A stretch of DNA of 64,000 nucleotides, taken from positions 992,001-1,056,000 of the forward strand of contig NZ_PJND01000007.1 of NCBI RefSeq assembly GCF_002846575.1, written 5' to 3'. Source of the stretch: Flavobacterium lindanitolerans. GTDB lineage: Bacteria > Bacteroidota > Bacteroidia > Flavobacteriales > Flavobacteriaceae. The translations under genes were made by a program, and so were the position numbers. Below are positions 43,068 to 51,884 of the stretch, piece by piece. Below the pieces are notes generated by a model. The model was not told the DNA's origin. It was given only the letters and a program-made list of their open reading frames with translations, and made no database searches. The first letter of the stretch is position 1, and the number at the start of each line of letters is the position of its first letter.

Positions 43068-43885
43068 TGAGAAAAAACACTATAATTATTGGGTTGCTGC
43101 TATCTGTTTTATACGCTTGTAATTCGGTTAAACTGCCAGATGTAAAGGTTAATGCATATCCATTAGGCTATTCTCAGAAAATAGAAGGTGACAGCCTGAT
43201 TATTACGCTGGACAACAGGTTGGAATGTCCGGTGCGGGTAGTCTTAAATGATTCTTCTTTAAATAAGCGTTTTGAAAACAAAGGAATTGTAGTGCTGGAA
43301 CCCAAAGAAAAGAGAAGGACTGGTGTTTTTTTAGAGCGTAAAGAATATACTGCCGGGGCAAATTATATGCTGGGTAACGCCATCAGCTATCCAAAAGATA
43401 ATAAGCTGTCCTTACCGTTTCGGAAAGGTAAACAATATAAGATAGTACAGGGACATAACGGGAACTTTTCCCATAATGAAGGATTGTCAAAACTAGCCCT
43501 GGATTTTGATTTAAAAGTTGGTGATACTGTATGTGCGGCTGCCAACGGTTATGTTGTGGGTCTTGTCGATAAGTATAAATATTATGGCAAAAACAGCTCA
43601 TGGAAAGATTATGCCAATTTTATCACGCTTTACCATCCGGAAACGGGTCTGTTTACAGAATATGTACATTTAAAAGAGAATGGTGCAAAGGTAGCAGTAG
43701 GTGATTTTGTGAAAGCAGGACAGCCTATTGCCTTATGCGGAATGACAGGTTGGACTACAACTCCTCATTTGCATTTTGTTGCCTATTTCAGAAATACAGA
43801 TTGGAAATCTGAACCTATAGAGATTGACTTTGCAGAGAATTACAAAAGTGGAAGTTTAAAACCCGGAGATGTCGTAAAAAAATGA
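43067..43885 (+). CDS. M23-family zinc metallopeptidase lipoprotein
   Basis: 272 residues from the ATG at 43067, which overlaps the aat stop (TGATG) and precedes a lipoprotein signal (IIIGLLLSVLYAC). The C-terminal half is a LytM/M23 domain: GHNGNFSHNEG...ALDFD provides the first His/Asp zinc ligands, and the HLHF segment in TTPHLHFVAYF gives the H-x-H motif. M23 enzymes cut peptidoglycan peptide bridges or act as envelope factors. The domain looks intact. Confidence 0.9.
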   Translation: MRKNTIIIGLLLSVLYACNSVKLPDVKVNAYPLGYSQKIEGDSLIITLDNRLECPVRVVLNDSSLNKRFENKGIVVLEPKEKRRTGVFLERKEYTAGANYMLGNAISYPKDNKLSLPFRKGKQYKIVQGHNGNFSHNEGLSKLALDFDLKVGDTVCAAANGYVVGLVDKYKYYGKNSSWKDYANFITLYHPETGLFTEYVHLKENGAKVAVGDFVKAGQPIALCGMTGWTTTPHLHFVAYFRNTDWKSEPIEIDFAENYKSGSLKPGDVVKK

Positions 43886-43901
43886 TGAGAATGCTGTGGC
43901 C

Positions 43902-44459
43902 TTACTTTTTGGTCCAGCATTCACCAACATGGTCGTTTACCATTCCTGTAGCCTGCATGTGTGCATAAATAACGGTAGAACCAACGAATTTAAATCCTCT
44001 TTTTTTTAAATCTTTGCTGATTTCGTCAGAAAGTGGAGTTGTAGCGGGAACATCAGCCAATGTTTTTGGATTGTTTATAATGGGCTTGCCTCCGGTAAAT
44101 TTCCAGATATAATCTGAGAAACTTCCGAATTCTTTTTGTGTTTCCATAAAAGCTTGGGCGTTGGTCACGGCAGCACGTATTTTTAGCTGATTCCTGATAA
44201 TTCCTGTGTCCTGTAAAAGTTCCTGAATTTTTTCTTCGGTATATTGAGCTACCTTTTTATAATCAAAATTATCGAAGGCTTTTTTGAAGTTTTCTCTCTT
44301 TCGAAGTATGGTAATCCAGCTCAAACCGGCCTGAAAAGTTTCTAAGGTAAGGAATTCGAATAGTTTTTGGTCCTCATAAACAGGAACGCCCCATTCTTCG
44401 TCATGGTATTTTTCATATAGGCTGTCGCCAACACACCATCTGCATCTGATTTTTTCCAT
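43902..44459 (-). CDS. tag: DNA-3-methyladenine glycosylase I
   Basis: 185 residues. It removes 3-methyladenine from alkylated DNA as the first step of base-excision repair. Typical features: RCRWCVGDSLYEKYHDEEWGVP at the start (zinc-binding cysteines, catalytic-site Glu and Trp), FEFLTLETFQAGLSWITILRKRE, and the C-terminal H-x-x-x-x-x-x-x-x-H-x-x-x-C segment (HMQATGMVNDHVGEC). Complete and leftward. Confidence 0.95.
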   Translation of the reverse strand: MEKIRCRWCVGDSLYEKYHDEEWGVPVYEDQKLFEFLTLETFQAGLSWITILRKRENFKKAFDNFDYKKVAQYTEEKIQELLQDTGIIRNQLKIRAAVTNAQAFMETQKEFGSFSDYIWKFTGGKPIINNPKTLADVPATTPLSDEISKDLKKRGFKFVGSTVIYAHMQATGMVNDHVGECWTKK

Positions 44460-44490
44460 TGCTTCGATTTTACTCCAAATATAAATAAAA

Positions 44491-44514
44491 ATCCCGCTTC
44501 GGAAGAAGCGGGAT
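44491..44514 (-). terminator. Terminator of the rpsB-tsf unit
   Basis: A perfect 10-bp stem (44491-44500 with 44505-44514) with a GGAA-type tetraloop. On the minus strand it is followed by a T-rich run, 27 bases after the tsf stop. Confidence 0.9.
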
Positions 44515-44540
44515 CAGTATATAAGATAGTGTTCAGGAGA

Positions 44541-45365
44541 TTATCCTAAAGCAGCTCTTTTGAAACCAGTAACAGTCAAGCTTGGGTCAACAGATTTTAC
44601 ATATCCGGAAACGCTAACAGCACCGTCTTTAATGTAATCCTGGTTTACCAATGTATTGTCTTTGTAGAAACGTTGGATTTTACCTTTAGCGATGTTATCT
44701 AGCATAGCTTCTGGTTTTCCTTCCTGACGCAATTGATCTTTAGCGATTTCTACTTCTTTTTCAATGATAGATGCATCAACACCAGCCTCGTCTAACGCGA
44801 TTGGGTTCATAGCAGCAGCCTGCATAGCAACGTTTCTGGCAGCTTCTTCAGCACCAGGAACATTAGCAGAAAGAGAAACTAGAGTAGCGATTTTGTTACC
44901 TGCGTGGATGTAAGATCCAACGAAAGCACCTTCTAATCTTTCGAAAGAACCGATTTCGATTTTCTCTCCGATAACTCCGGTTTGCTCGATTAATTTATCA
45001 GCAACAGTGATTCCGTTGAAATCAGCTGCTAAAAATTCTTCTTTAGTCTGGAAGTTTAAAGCAAGGTTAGCCAAATCTGTAGCCAACTTTACGAAACCTT
45101 CATTTTTTCCAACGAAGTCAGTCTCACAGTTCAATGAGATTACAACACCAGAAGTTTTGTCTGCATTTACAACAGCGATAGCAGCACCTTCAGTAGATTC
45201 TCTATCAGATCTGTTAGCAGCTACTTTTTGGCCTTTTTTACGTAGGTTTTCGATAGCTAGTTCGAAATTTCCGTCAGCCTCAACAAGCGCTTTTTTGCAG
45301 TCCATCATCCCGGCACCAGTCAGGGTTCTTAATTTATTTACATCTGCAGCAGTTATAGTTGCCAT
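44541..45365 (-). CDS. tsf: Elongation factor Ts
   Basis: 274 residues. It exchanges GDP for GTP on EF-Tu. The N-terminal UBA-like domain has LRTLTGAGMMDCKKALVEADG, and the core contains VSLNCETDFVGKNEGF (EF-Tu contact), QAAAMNPIALD and LRQEGKPEAMLDNIAKGKI. Downstream of rpsB with a 133-base gap holding an inverted repeat. Confidence 0.98.
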   Translation of the reverse strand: MATITAADVNKLRTLTGAGMMDCKKALVEADGNFELAIENLRKKGQKVAANRSDRESTEGAAIAVVNADKTSGVVISLNCETDFVGKNEGFVKLATDLANLALNFQTKEEFLAADFNGITVADKLIEQTGVIGEKIEIGSFERLEGAFVGSYIHAGNKIATLVSLSANVPGAEEAARNVAMQAAAMNPIALDEAGVDASIIEKEVEIAKDQLRQEGKPEAMLDNIAKGKIQRFYKDNTLVNQDYIKDGAVSVSGYVKSVDPSLTVTGFKRAALG

Positions 45366-45399
45366 TTTAGTGTGTTTTTTTAAGGGTTAAAAATAAAAA

Positions 45400-45488
45400 A
45401 TTCCAAAGTCTAAATTCCAAATCCCAAGTTTATTAAATTATCAACGTATTGTAATTTATCTGGAAATTGGAATTTAAATATTTGGAAT
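45400..45488. repeat. Imperfect long inverted repeat between rpsB and tsf
   Basis: Two 23-base arms (45400-45422 and 45466-45488) built of ATTCCAAA/TTTGGAAT words are about 80 percent complementary and flank a 43-base AT-rich spacer. It could fold into a long hairpin in the rpsB-tsf message, or be a decayed intergenic repeat unit. Confidence 0.6.
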
Positions 45489-45498
45489 CTAATTTAAT

Positions 45499-46275
45499 TT
45501 ATTCTTCAGTAGAAGCTTCTACAGTCTCGTTTGGAGCGTCAGTAGCTTCGTCAACTGGCTGTTCAACTTCTTTGTCAGAAGTAGTGTTTCTGTCAGAAAG
45601 ACCTTCGATAACAGCAGCAGTTACTAAAGATAAAATTTTCTCAATTGATTTAGAAGCATCGTCATTTGCAGGTATTACATAATCTACCTCTCTTGGGTCA
45701 GAGTTTGTATCTACCATTGCGAAAACTGGAATGTTTAATTTTTGAGCTTCTTTAATCGCGATGTGTTCAGCTTTAATGTCTACAACGAACAATGCAGCAG
45801 GAAGTCTTGACATATCAGCAATAGAACCTAAGTTCTTCTCTAATTTTGCACGAAGACGATCAACCTGTAAACGTTCTTTTTTAGATAATGTCATGAAAGT
45901 ACCGTCTTTCTTCATTCTATCAATAGAAGCCATTTTCTTAACCGCTTTTCTGATAGTTACGAAGTTAGTCAACATACCACCTGGCCATCTTTCAGTGATG
46001 TAAGGCATGTTTGCTGCAGCTGCTTTTTCAGCTACGATATCTTTTGCTTGTTTTTTGGTAGCAACGAATAATATTTTTCTACCTGATGCAGCGATTTTTT
46101 TCAAAGCTTCATTAGCTTCTTCGATTTTAGCTGCAGTTTTATATAGATTGATAATGTGGATTCCATTACGCTCCATATAGATGTAAGGAGCCATGTTTGG
46201 ATCCCACTTTCTAGTCATGTGTCCGAAGTGAACACCTGCTTCTAGTAATTCTTTAACTTCTACTTTGTTTGCCAT
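45499..46275 (-). CDS. rpsB: 30S ribosomal protein S2
   Basis: 258 residues. Conserved S2 segments: LLEAGVHFGHMTRKWDPNM, GIHIINLYKTA, ILFVATKKQAKD, ERWPGGMLTNF, RLPAALFVVDIKAEHIAIKEA and VDTNSDPREVDYVIPANDDA. The C-terminal 30 residues are an acidic, low-complexity tail common in Bacteroidota. Cotranscription with rplM-rpsI upstream and tsf downstream is likely. Confidence 0.98.
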   Translation of the reverse strand: MANKVEVKELLEAGVHFGHMTRKWDPNMAPYIYMERNGIHIINLYKTAAKIEEANEALKKIAASGRKILFVATKKQAKDIVAEKAAAANMPYITERWPGGMLTNFVTIRKAVKKMASIDRMKKDGTFMTLSKKERLQVDRLRAKLEKNLGSIADMSRLPAALFVVDIKAEHIAIKEAQKLNIPVFAMVDTNSDPREVDYVIPANDDASKSIEKILSLVTAAVIEGLSDRNTTSDKEVEQPVDEATDAPNETVEASTEE

Positions 46276-46440
46276 TTTAATAAATAGTTTACGTTCTGTT
46301 GATTAGCAATGTATAAATGGCGGATTACCGGCTGAATACATTTAGATGCTAAACTAATTTCCTGCCTCGACAGGGAATAACAACATTGTTTTGAATAATA
46401 AATGAACGGTGTCTTTTCTGTTACCGAAAAGACGGTAATA
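46276..46440 (-). promoter_or_regulatory. Possible S2 leader between rpsI and rpsB
   Basis: 165 bases without a gene. On the transcribed strand it can form an 8-bp hairpin (46411-46418 with 46426-46433) and a smaller one around 46359-46376. No TAnnTTTG element was found, so rpsB probably relies on the rplM promoter. The hairpins may be a ribosomal-protein leader or RNA processing sites. Confidence 0.35.
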
Positions 46441-46827
46441 TTAACGTTTAGAGAACTGGAATCTCTTACGAGCTTTCTTCTGACCGAATTTCTTACGTTC
46501 AACCATTCTAGGGTCTCTTGTTAATAAACCTTCTGGTTTCAGGATAGCTCTGTTTTCAGCATTTACTTCGCACATTGCGCGAGCGATTGCCATTCTTACA
46601 GCTTCTGCCTGACCAGTTGAACCACCACCATAAACGTTTACTTTTACGTCAAAGCTTGAAGCATTCTCAGTCATTGAAAGAGGTTGCAAAACTTTGTACT
46701 GTAAAGTTGCAGTCGGGAAGTAAGTTGTAAATTCTTTTTTGTTTACCGTGATGTTTCCAGTTCCTTCTGTAACATAAACACGGGCAACAGCGGTTTTTCT
46801 TCTACCGATTTTGTGAATTGTAGCCAT
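46441..46827 (-). CDS. rpsI: 30S ribosomal protein S9
   Basis: 128 residues, complete, with the S9 signature [23 protein letters not shown] and the basic C-terminal tail [24 protein letters not shown] that reaches the P-site tRNA. The start codon overlaps the rplM stop by one base. Confidence 0.98.
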   Translation of the reverse strand: MATIHKIGRRKTAVARVYVTEGTGNITVNKKEFTTYFPTATLQYKVLQPLSMTENASSFDVKVNVYGGGSTGQAEAVRMAIARAMCEVNAENRAILKPEGLLTRDPRMVERKKFGQKKARKRFQFSKR

Positions 46828-47282
46828 TACTTAAGATCGTTAAGGTTAACAGTTTTAGGTTTTTGAGCTTCGTGAGAGTGCTCAGGACCTACAACAACAT
46901 TTAAATTTCTGAAAAGTTGTGCGCCTAATTTGTTTTTAGGTAGCATTCCTTTTACTGCTTTTTCCACTAAAGATGCAGGGTTTTTTGTCTGTAATACTTT
47001 AGCAGTCAAAGTTCTTTGTCCTCCTGGGTAACCTGTATGACGCATATAGATTTTGTCATCCAATTTGTTACCTGTAAGGTTGATTTTTTCTGCGTTAATA
47101 ACAATTACGTTATCTCCACAGTCCACGTGCGGTGTATAACTCGGCTTGTATTTACCTCTAAGGATCATAGCGACCTTTGAAGCAAGACGGCCCAAGTTAT
47201 GACCTTCAGCATCAACAACAATCCACTCTTTCTTTACAGTGGCTTTGTTTGCTGAAATTGTCTTGTAGCTTAATGTGTTCAC
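46827..47282 (-). CDS. rplM: 50S ribosomal protein L13
   Basis: 151 residues with L13 features: [51 protein letters not shown], and [19 protein letters not shown]. First gene of the rplM-rpsI-rpsB-tsf series, with a well-formed promoter upstream. Confidence 0.98.
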   Translation of the reverse strand: MNTLSYKTISANKATVKKEWIVVDAEGHNLGRLASKVAMILRGKYKPSYTPHVDCGDNVIVINAEKINLTGNKLDDKIYMRHTGYPGGQRTLTAKVLQTKNPASLVEKAVKGMLPKNKLGAQLFRNLNVVVGPEHSHEAQKPKTVNLNDLK

Positions 47283-47327
47283 AATAATTTATTTTAATTA
47301 AACATTCCATCCCCAATAAAGGGGTTG

Positions 47328-47358
47328 CAAAAGTACAATAATTATTTTTAAATGCAAA
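47328..47358 (-). promoter_or_regulatory. Promoter for rplM-rpsI
   Basis: On the minus strand, TTTG (47358-47355) and TACTTTTG (47335-47328) are separated by 19 bases, a near-perfect fit to the flavobacterial consensus. Transcription would start near 47322, inside a small CCCC-loop-GGGG hairpin (47311-47324). Confidence 0.75.
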
Positions 47359-47486
47359 CACCTATAAAAGATTATTTTAGAGGCTGATTATCAGATTGAA
47401 AATCTGTAAATGAAGAAGGGCAAATGTAAGCATTATTTTTAATTTACTGATTCAATAAGGAAGGGTGGTTGGTTTTAAAAAATAAA

Positions 47487-47513
47487 AAACCATCTAAAAG
47501 GCTTAGATGGTTT
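47487..47513 (-). terminator. Terminator after the ferritin-like gene pair
   Basis: A perfect 11-bp stem (47487-47497 with 47503-47513) and a 5-base loop, followed on the minus strand by a T-rich run. It lies 24 bases after the stop of the 47537 gene. Confidence 0.85.
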
Positions 47514-47536
47514 ACTGGATGTATGAATAAGTGATT

Positions 47537-48376
47537 TTATACAATAAACAAATTGGCTATGTTCACAGATTGTTGTGTGGTTAGCGGTTCGTCATAGGAT
47601 TCTGATCCGGCCAATCCGGGAATTGCAGGTCCTAACGATCCGTTGTTTACGGTGCTGGTATTAAATCCTGCCTGGGTTACATTTTCTTCTCCGTCATAAA
47701 CCGCTTGTGTTGCAGATGGCATTCCGGCGCCTCTTTGGTTTCCCGTAATCCATCCTTTAAGTCCTCGCAATCTTCGTACTTCCGAGGCATGGCGGGCTTC
47801 TACAGAATGAATCTGCAAGGCGGCTGTCAGTAAATCGGGTGTCGATATCAAATTGCCGGCTTGTCCTTTATAGGCTCTTACTCCCGTATCTTCAAAAGCC
47901 TGTGCCAATACTAAAAATTGCTGGTATGCGGCGGTGGCGCCTATTCCTGTAGTATTGAAAGGATCAAAAGCGCCTCCGACTGTAAAGTCAAACGTTGGTT
48001 TTGCAACCGCACTGGCTCCGAGCCCTGCAATCAGGAACTCCACATGGCTGGCTTCGTGCTTTGCAATCTGCATGAATACTTTTTCGTCTCTTCCGCCGGT
48101 TGGAATAACTCCAGATTCCAATCCTAATCGATAGAATTCGTCTTCAAGATATTCTAATGTTAACGCAAGCTGTAAGGCTCCAATAGGTGTGCTTGGCGTA
48201 GGCCCTATATCTGATGCAAAAGCTTTGTTGGTAAATGCTGCCAATCCTAATGGTATTGAAGCCAGTGCTAAATTTTTACCTAGTTGTCCAAATTGCCCGA
48301 AACTATCTCTTCGGGAACCTTTACTGTTCATTAAATGGTCATCAGTAAAGGACTCTATAAATTTTAATAGATTCAT
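47537..48376 (-). CDS. Exported ferritin-like domain protein
   Basis: 279 residues. A polar N-terminus with a hydrophobic export segment (LALASIPLGLAAFTNKAFAS) is followed by a ferritin-like four-helix domain (about residues 62-215). Glu and His residues sit at ALTLEYLEDEFYRLGLE, AKHEASHVEFL, AFEDTGVRAYKG and SVEARHASEVRRLRG, the layout of a di-metal site. Resembles the desiccation-related PCC13-62-like group. A twin follows the same plan upstream. Biochemical role unknown. Confidence 0.85.
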   Translation of the reverse strand: MNLLKFIESFTDDHLMNSKGSRRDSFGQFGQLGKNLALASIPLGLAAFTNKAFASDIGPTPSTPIGALQLALTLEYLEDEFYRLGLESGVIPTGGRDEKVFMQIAKHEASHVEFLIAGLGASAVAKPTFDFTVGGAFDPFNTTGIGATAAYQQFLVLAQAFEDTGVRAYKGQAGNLISTPDLLTAALQIHSVEARHASEVRRLRGLKGWITGNQRGAGMPSATQAVYDGEENVTQAGFNTSTVNNGSLGPAIPGLAGSESYDEPLTTQQSVNIANLFIV

Positions 48377-48401
48377 AATTTCTAATTTTTTTGGTTAGTG
48401 T

Positions 48402-49157
48402 TTAAGGTAAATAGGTAGCCGTGAACTCCGTTGTGATAAAACTGCCGGCTATGGGAAGTATCTGCGATGGATTTTTGGCGGCATCCAGACCATTTGAGGC
48501 GTTGACAACATCATCGCCTGCAAAATCATTCGAATTAGGATTAATCAAACTCCTTATAGCGGAGGCGTGCCTTGCTTCAACAGAAACAATTTTACCAGCC
48601 AGCAATAAATAATCAGTACTTGTAATTAATTTTCCTGCTCCGTTATAAGCTGCAACACCTGTATCTTCTAATGCTTTTGCTGTCCCCAGAATAGAACTCC
48701 TGCTGCTAAAGTTTACGGTGCTGAAATCAAATTGCAATGCAGGAAGCAGTTGAGTAGAAGGATTAGGCAAGGCTCCGGTTAAAGCAGCCTTGAAGAATTC
48801 TCTGTGGATTACTTCGTGGGCGTATAAATCAGAGAGTATCTGTTGTTCTTCGCTGTTAAAAAGTGCCCCAAAATTATTCAGGTTGACAACACGCGTATAA
48901 AAATCGGCTTCAAGTTGTTCCAGTGCATAGGCATAAGTCAAAACACCCAGGTCGCCGCTTCCAAGATCAAATTTGCCGTTTCGTACTCCGGGAGCATAAG
49001 GGCCATTGTTCATGGAATCATCGTCATTATTACAGCCGGTTAAGAGCAATCCTGTGGCTGCCATAGTGAGTCCGCTAATCTTTAAGAAACTTCTTCGATT
49101 GGTTCCCGAAGTTAGCTGTTCTTTTACAGTTACTACGTTTTTCATAAAGTTAGACAT
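48402..49157 (-). CDS. Tat-exported ferritin-like lipoprotein
   Basis: 251 residues. The N-terminus carries a twin-arginine signal (NRRSFLKISGL) and a lipobox-like LLLTGC, so it may be folded, and possibly metal-loaded, before export. The ferritin-like domain follows, with YALEQLEADFYTRVV, YAHEVIHREFFKAAL, ALEDTGVAAYNGAG and SVEARHASAIRSLI. Paralogue of the next gene (25 bases downstream). Tat export suits a protein that acquires its metal in the cytoplasm. Confidence 0.87.
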   Translation of the reverse strand: MSNFMKNVVTVKEQLTSGTNRRSFLKISGLTMAATGLLLTGCNNDDDSMNNGPYAPGVRNGKFDLGSGDLGVLTYAYALEQLEADFYTRVVNLNNFGALFNSEEQQILSDLYAHEVIHREFFKAALTGALPNPSTQLLPALQFDFSTVNFSSRSSILGTAKALEDTGVAAYNGAGKLITSTDYLLLAGKIVSVEARHASAIRSLINPNSNDFAGDDVVNASNGLDAAKNPSQILPIAGSFITTEFTATYLP

Positions 49158-49496
49158 TTAAAGGTTAATAATTCATTGGTTGATTTTAGGCTTCAACAAG
49201 AGCCTGATTGAGTCATTTACGTAGTAATTGTGTTAGTGGTTTTCATAAAACGTTATATAATTACCATTTATACCGGTATTATTTTGTGTTTTTATTTGTC
49301 AGGAGTGGAAATGTTTGTTTTTTTTATTTAACCTGCGTCAAAAGTGTGCTATTCATCAGGAAGCATATTACTTTTTTAAAAAACCGGAAGAATAGGATAT
49401 AGTTGCTAGTTTACTTATTGTAAGGTTTAATACGAATTTTAAGTGTAATTTCTATTTTTTCACTTACTTTACATTTCCTTAATTATATGAACAGCG
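49158..49496. other. Intergenic region between ferritin-like and LacI-type genes
   Basis: 339 AT-rich bases between divergent genes. A short open frame at 49208-49402 lacks coding character. A small AGGCT-loop-AGCCT hairpin lies near 49186-49203 in the leader of the leftward genes. No convincing promoter or other feature was found. Confidence 0.4.
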
Positions 49497-50522
49497 ATGA
49501 AACCAAAAGCAACCTTAAAGCAAATAGCCAAAGAATTGAATGTGTCTGTCTCTACTGTTTCTAAAGCATTGAGCAACAGCCCGGAAATCAGCGAGCCTAC
49601 AAAAATTAAAATTCAGGAATTTGCGAAGCTTAAAAATTACAAGCCGAATAATATTGCCATCAACCTGAAAAACCGAAGCACAAAGACCATCGGGGTTATT
49701 ATTCCGAATATCCTGAATCCGTTTTTTGCCAAAGTGTTTAGCGGAATTGAAAAGAAGGCAAATGAAAAAGGCTATAATGTGATTACCTGTATTACTAATG
49801 AATCTCTAAAAAAAGAAATCCATACGATGGATATGCTTAGCAACGGAACAATTGATGGGTTTATCTTGTCAATTGCGGAAGAGACGCAGAAACAGCAGGA
49901 ATTTAAGCATTTCAAGGATGCAATTTCAGATGGTATTCCTATTGTTATGTTCGATAGGATTTCTGATGAAGTAAATTGCGATAAGGTGATTGTTGATGAT
50001 TTCGATTCTTCGGTAAATGCTGTGAATCATATGATACAACTGGGTTGTAAAGATATAGCGCTGCTAACAGCGATTGACAACCTGAGCGTAGCGAAGTTAA
50101 GGGCGCAAGGCTATGCAAAGGCTTTAACTGATAATGATATTGCAATCAATAAAAATTTGATTATCCGTACTGATAATCCGGATGAGTTTGATTTCCGATT
50201 GAATGAGCTTATCAATACTCAAAAAATTGACGGTATTTTTGCGTTAGACGAGCATGCTTCGACTATGGCAATGAAAATGGCTATCAAAAAAGGAATTAAA
50301 ATCCCTGATGAACTCTGTGTAATTGGTTTTGCAGACGGTGTTTGGTCCCGAAGATTAACACCAAGTCTTTCTACTATCAGCCAGCACGGAATTGAAATAG
50401 GAGAAGAAGCGGCCAAGATGCTTATTGAAAAACTGGAAAGTAAGGAGGAAGAATATGCTTACCGTACAACGGTTATCAAAACCGAACTGCGCCAAAGAGA
50501 TTCTACCCGAAAGTTACCATAA
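49497..50522 (+). CDS. LacI-family transcriptional regulator
   Basis: 341 residues. The N-terminal helix-turn-helix (TLKQIAKELNVSVSTVSKALSNSPEIS) and hinge helix are typical of LacI/PurR. The periplasmic-binding-protein-like core starts at KTIGVIIPNILNPFFAKVF and includes IVMFDRISDEV and VIGFADGVWSRRLTPSLSTI, the effector-binding and dimer regions. The effector is probably a sugar. No sugar-utilisation genes are adjacent, so it likely controls genes elsewhere. Confidence 0.95.
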   Translation: MKPKATLKQIAKELNVSVSTVSKALSNSPEISEPTKIKIQEFAKLKNYKPNNIAINLKNRSTKTIGVIIPNILNPFFAKVFSGIEKKANEKGYNVITCITNESLKKEIHTMDMLSNGTIDGFILSIAEETQKQQEFKHFKDAISDGIPIVMFDRISDEVNCDKVIVDDFDSSVNAVNHMIQLGCKDIALLTAIDNLSVAKLRAQGYAKALTDNDIAINKNLIIRTDNPDEFDFRLNELINTQKIDGIFALDEHASTMAMKMAIKKGIKIPDELCVIGFADGVWSRRLTPSLSTISQHGIEIGEEAAKMLIEKLESKEEEYAYRTTVIKTELRQRDSTRKLP

Positions 50523-50556
50523 AACAAAACCCGCGATTAGCGGGTTTTGTTTTTTA
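50521..50556. terminator. Terminator between the LacI-type and serine-hydrolase genes
   Basis: A 14-bp stem with an A/C-rich left arm, a GATTA-type loop and a T-rich right arm, placed between convergent genes. It can act in both directions. Confidence 0.9.
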
Positions 50557-50561
50557 TAGGT

Positions 50562-51869
50562 TTATTTTTCTTTAGTGAGCTTGAATTCATGCCCACCTTG
50601 CAGTATCGTCATTGCATTTGGCGAAAAGACCAATTCTAAACCGGCAGGGTCAAAATTGAATTTGGTGTCGCTTAAAGGATTAAGCGGAAAAGATTCCTGA
50701 CCGGTTGCCTGACAAATTAACACGCCGTTTTCTTCCTTGATTGAAATTTTTAAAGGAAAATTAGGGTCGGAGTAGATGCCCACATATTTTTTAAGAATGG
50801 CAACATCAACGGTAGCCGTTTTCAGATTAGGGAATCGGTAAGGCATTTTATAATAAATACTCAAAATTCCAATCATTATTCCGTCTGTGTCATAACCTTG
50901 CCCGTTGTCAAGCAATGCAATGCTGAGTTTTTCTTTTGGATAATGAATCAAAGAAGACGTAAAACTTTCGATTCCGCCTGAATGGCCGTAAAATCTCCTT
51001 TCTGCAAAAGGCATGGCGAATATTCCTTTTCCATATCCTTTTTCGATAGTAATCATAGTGTCCAGGGAAGGCTGCTTTAATAATTTTCCGGAAAATAATG
51101 CGTTGATAAAGGCAGTCAGGTCGGAAGCAGATGATAAGATAGCACCGGCACCACCCGGAATAGACATATCTTCTTTTGAAGCGTCTTTCCAGTTTTTTCC
51201 ATCCCATTCATAAGAAAGGGCTTCATTTTTTGCTCCGGTGGCAAACCCTGTGTTTTTTAGCCCTAATTTTTGGATGATTCGGGTGCTAATATTGTCCGCA
51301 TAACTTTTTTTCGTCAGGTCTTCAATAATCCAGCCCAGAATGACGTAGTTGGAATTACTGTATTCTGCCTTTTCTCCCGGTTCAAAAACAGGCTTGCCTG
51401 CTTTGATTTTCTTCATCAGTTCGCTACGTGTTTTTGGCAGTTTTGCATAGGTTGGATAATCCAAATCATTTGTAAAGCTGTAAATACCGCTGGAATGGCT
51501 GAGAAGATTGTCGATAGTGATGTGTTCTGAATTTTGTATTGTCGGGAAGAATCTGGACAGTTTGGTGTCGAGTGTCAGTTTTTTTTCTTCAATAAGCTGT
51601 AAAATGACAACCGACGTGAATGTTTTTGTAATAGAACCAATTTTATATCGGGTTTGGTTGTCTGCCTTGATTTTGTTTTTCACATCGGCATAACCATAGG
51701 TGTTTTCAAAAATAATCTCGTCGTTATTTCGAATGGCAACGCTTCCCATGAATTTATTATTCGAACTAAGATAATTCAACAGGCTGTCGATTTTGTCAAA
51801 TCGGGTCTCACTTTGTCCAAATGCGTTTAAGGATAAGGAGATGGATAGGAATAAGAATATTTTTTTCAT
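50562..51869 (-). CDS. Exported serine hydrolase of the beta-lactamase/DD-peptidase type
   Basis: 435 residues with a signal peptide (KKIFLFLSISLSLNAFGQ). The penicillin-binding fold shows S-x-x-K as SITK in IGSITKTFTS (about residue 80), Y-x-N as YSNSNY, and a third motif with H-S-G (FYGHSGGIESF). A small C-terminal beta domain (residues 335-435) follows. Class-C-like homologues include esterases and peptidases acting on small amide substrates; the actual substrate is unknown. It lies 15 bases after the protease gene and is cotranscribed with it. Confidence 0.9.
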   Translation of the reverse strand: MKKIFLFLSISLSLNAFGQSETRFDKIDSLLNYLSSNNKFMGSVAIRNNDEIIFENTYGYADVKNKIKADNQTRYKIGSITKTFTSVVILQLIEEKKLTLDTKLSRFFPTIQNSEHITIDNLLSHSSGIYSFTNDLDYPTYAKLPKTRSELMKKIKAGKPVFEPGEKAEYSNSNYVILGWIIEDLTKKSYADNISTRIIQKLGLKNTGFATGAKNEALSYEWDGKNWKDASKEDMSIPGGAGAILSSASDLTAFINALFSGKLLKQPSLDTMITIEKGYGKGIFAMPFAERRFYGHSGGIESFTSSLIHYPKEKLSIALLDNGQGYDTDGIMIGILSIYYKMPYRFPNLKTATVDVAILKKYVGIYSDPNFPLKISIKEENGVLICQATGQESFPLNPLSDTKFNFDPAGLELVFSPNAMTILQGGHEFKLTKEK

Positions 51870-51884
51870 GATAAAAACAGTGTC

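Noticed and set aside
49208..49402. 64-codon open frame in the ferritin-LacI gap
   Set aside because: The composition is non-coding (F/C/Y-rich), there is no clear start region and no recognisable motif.
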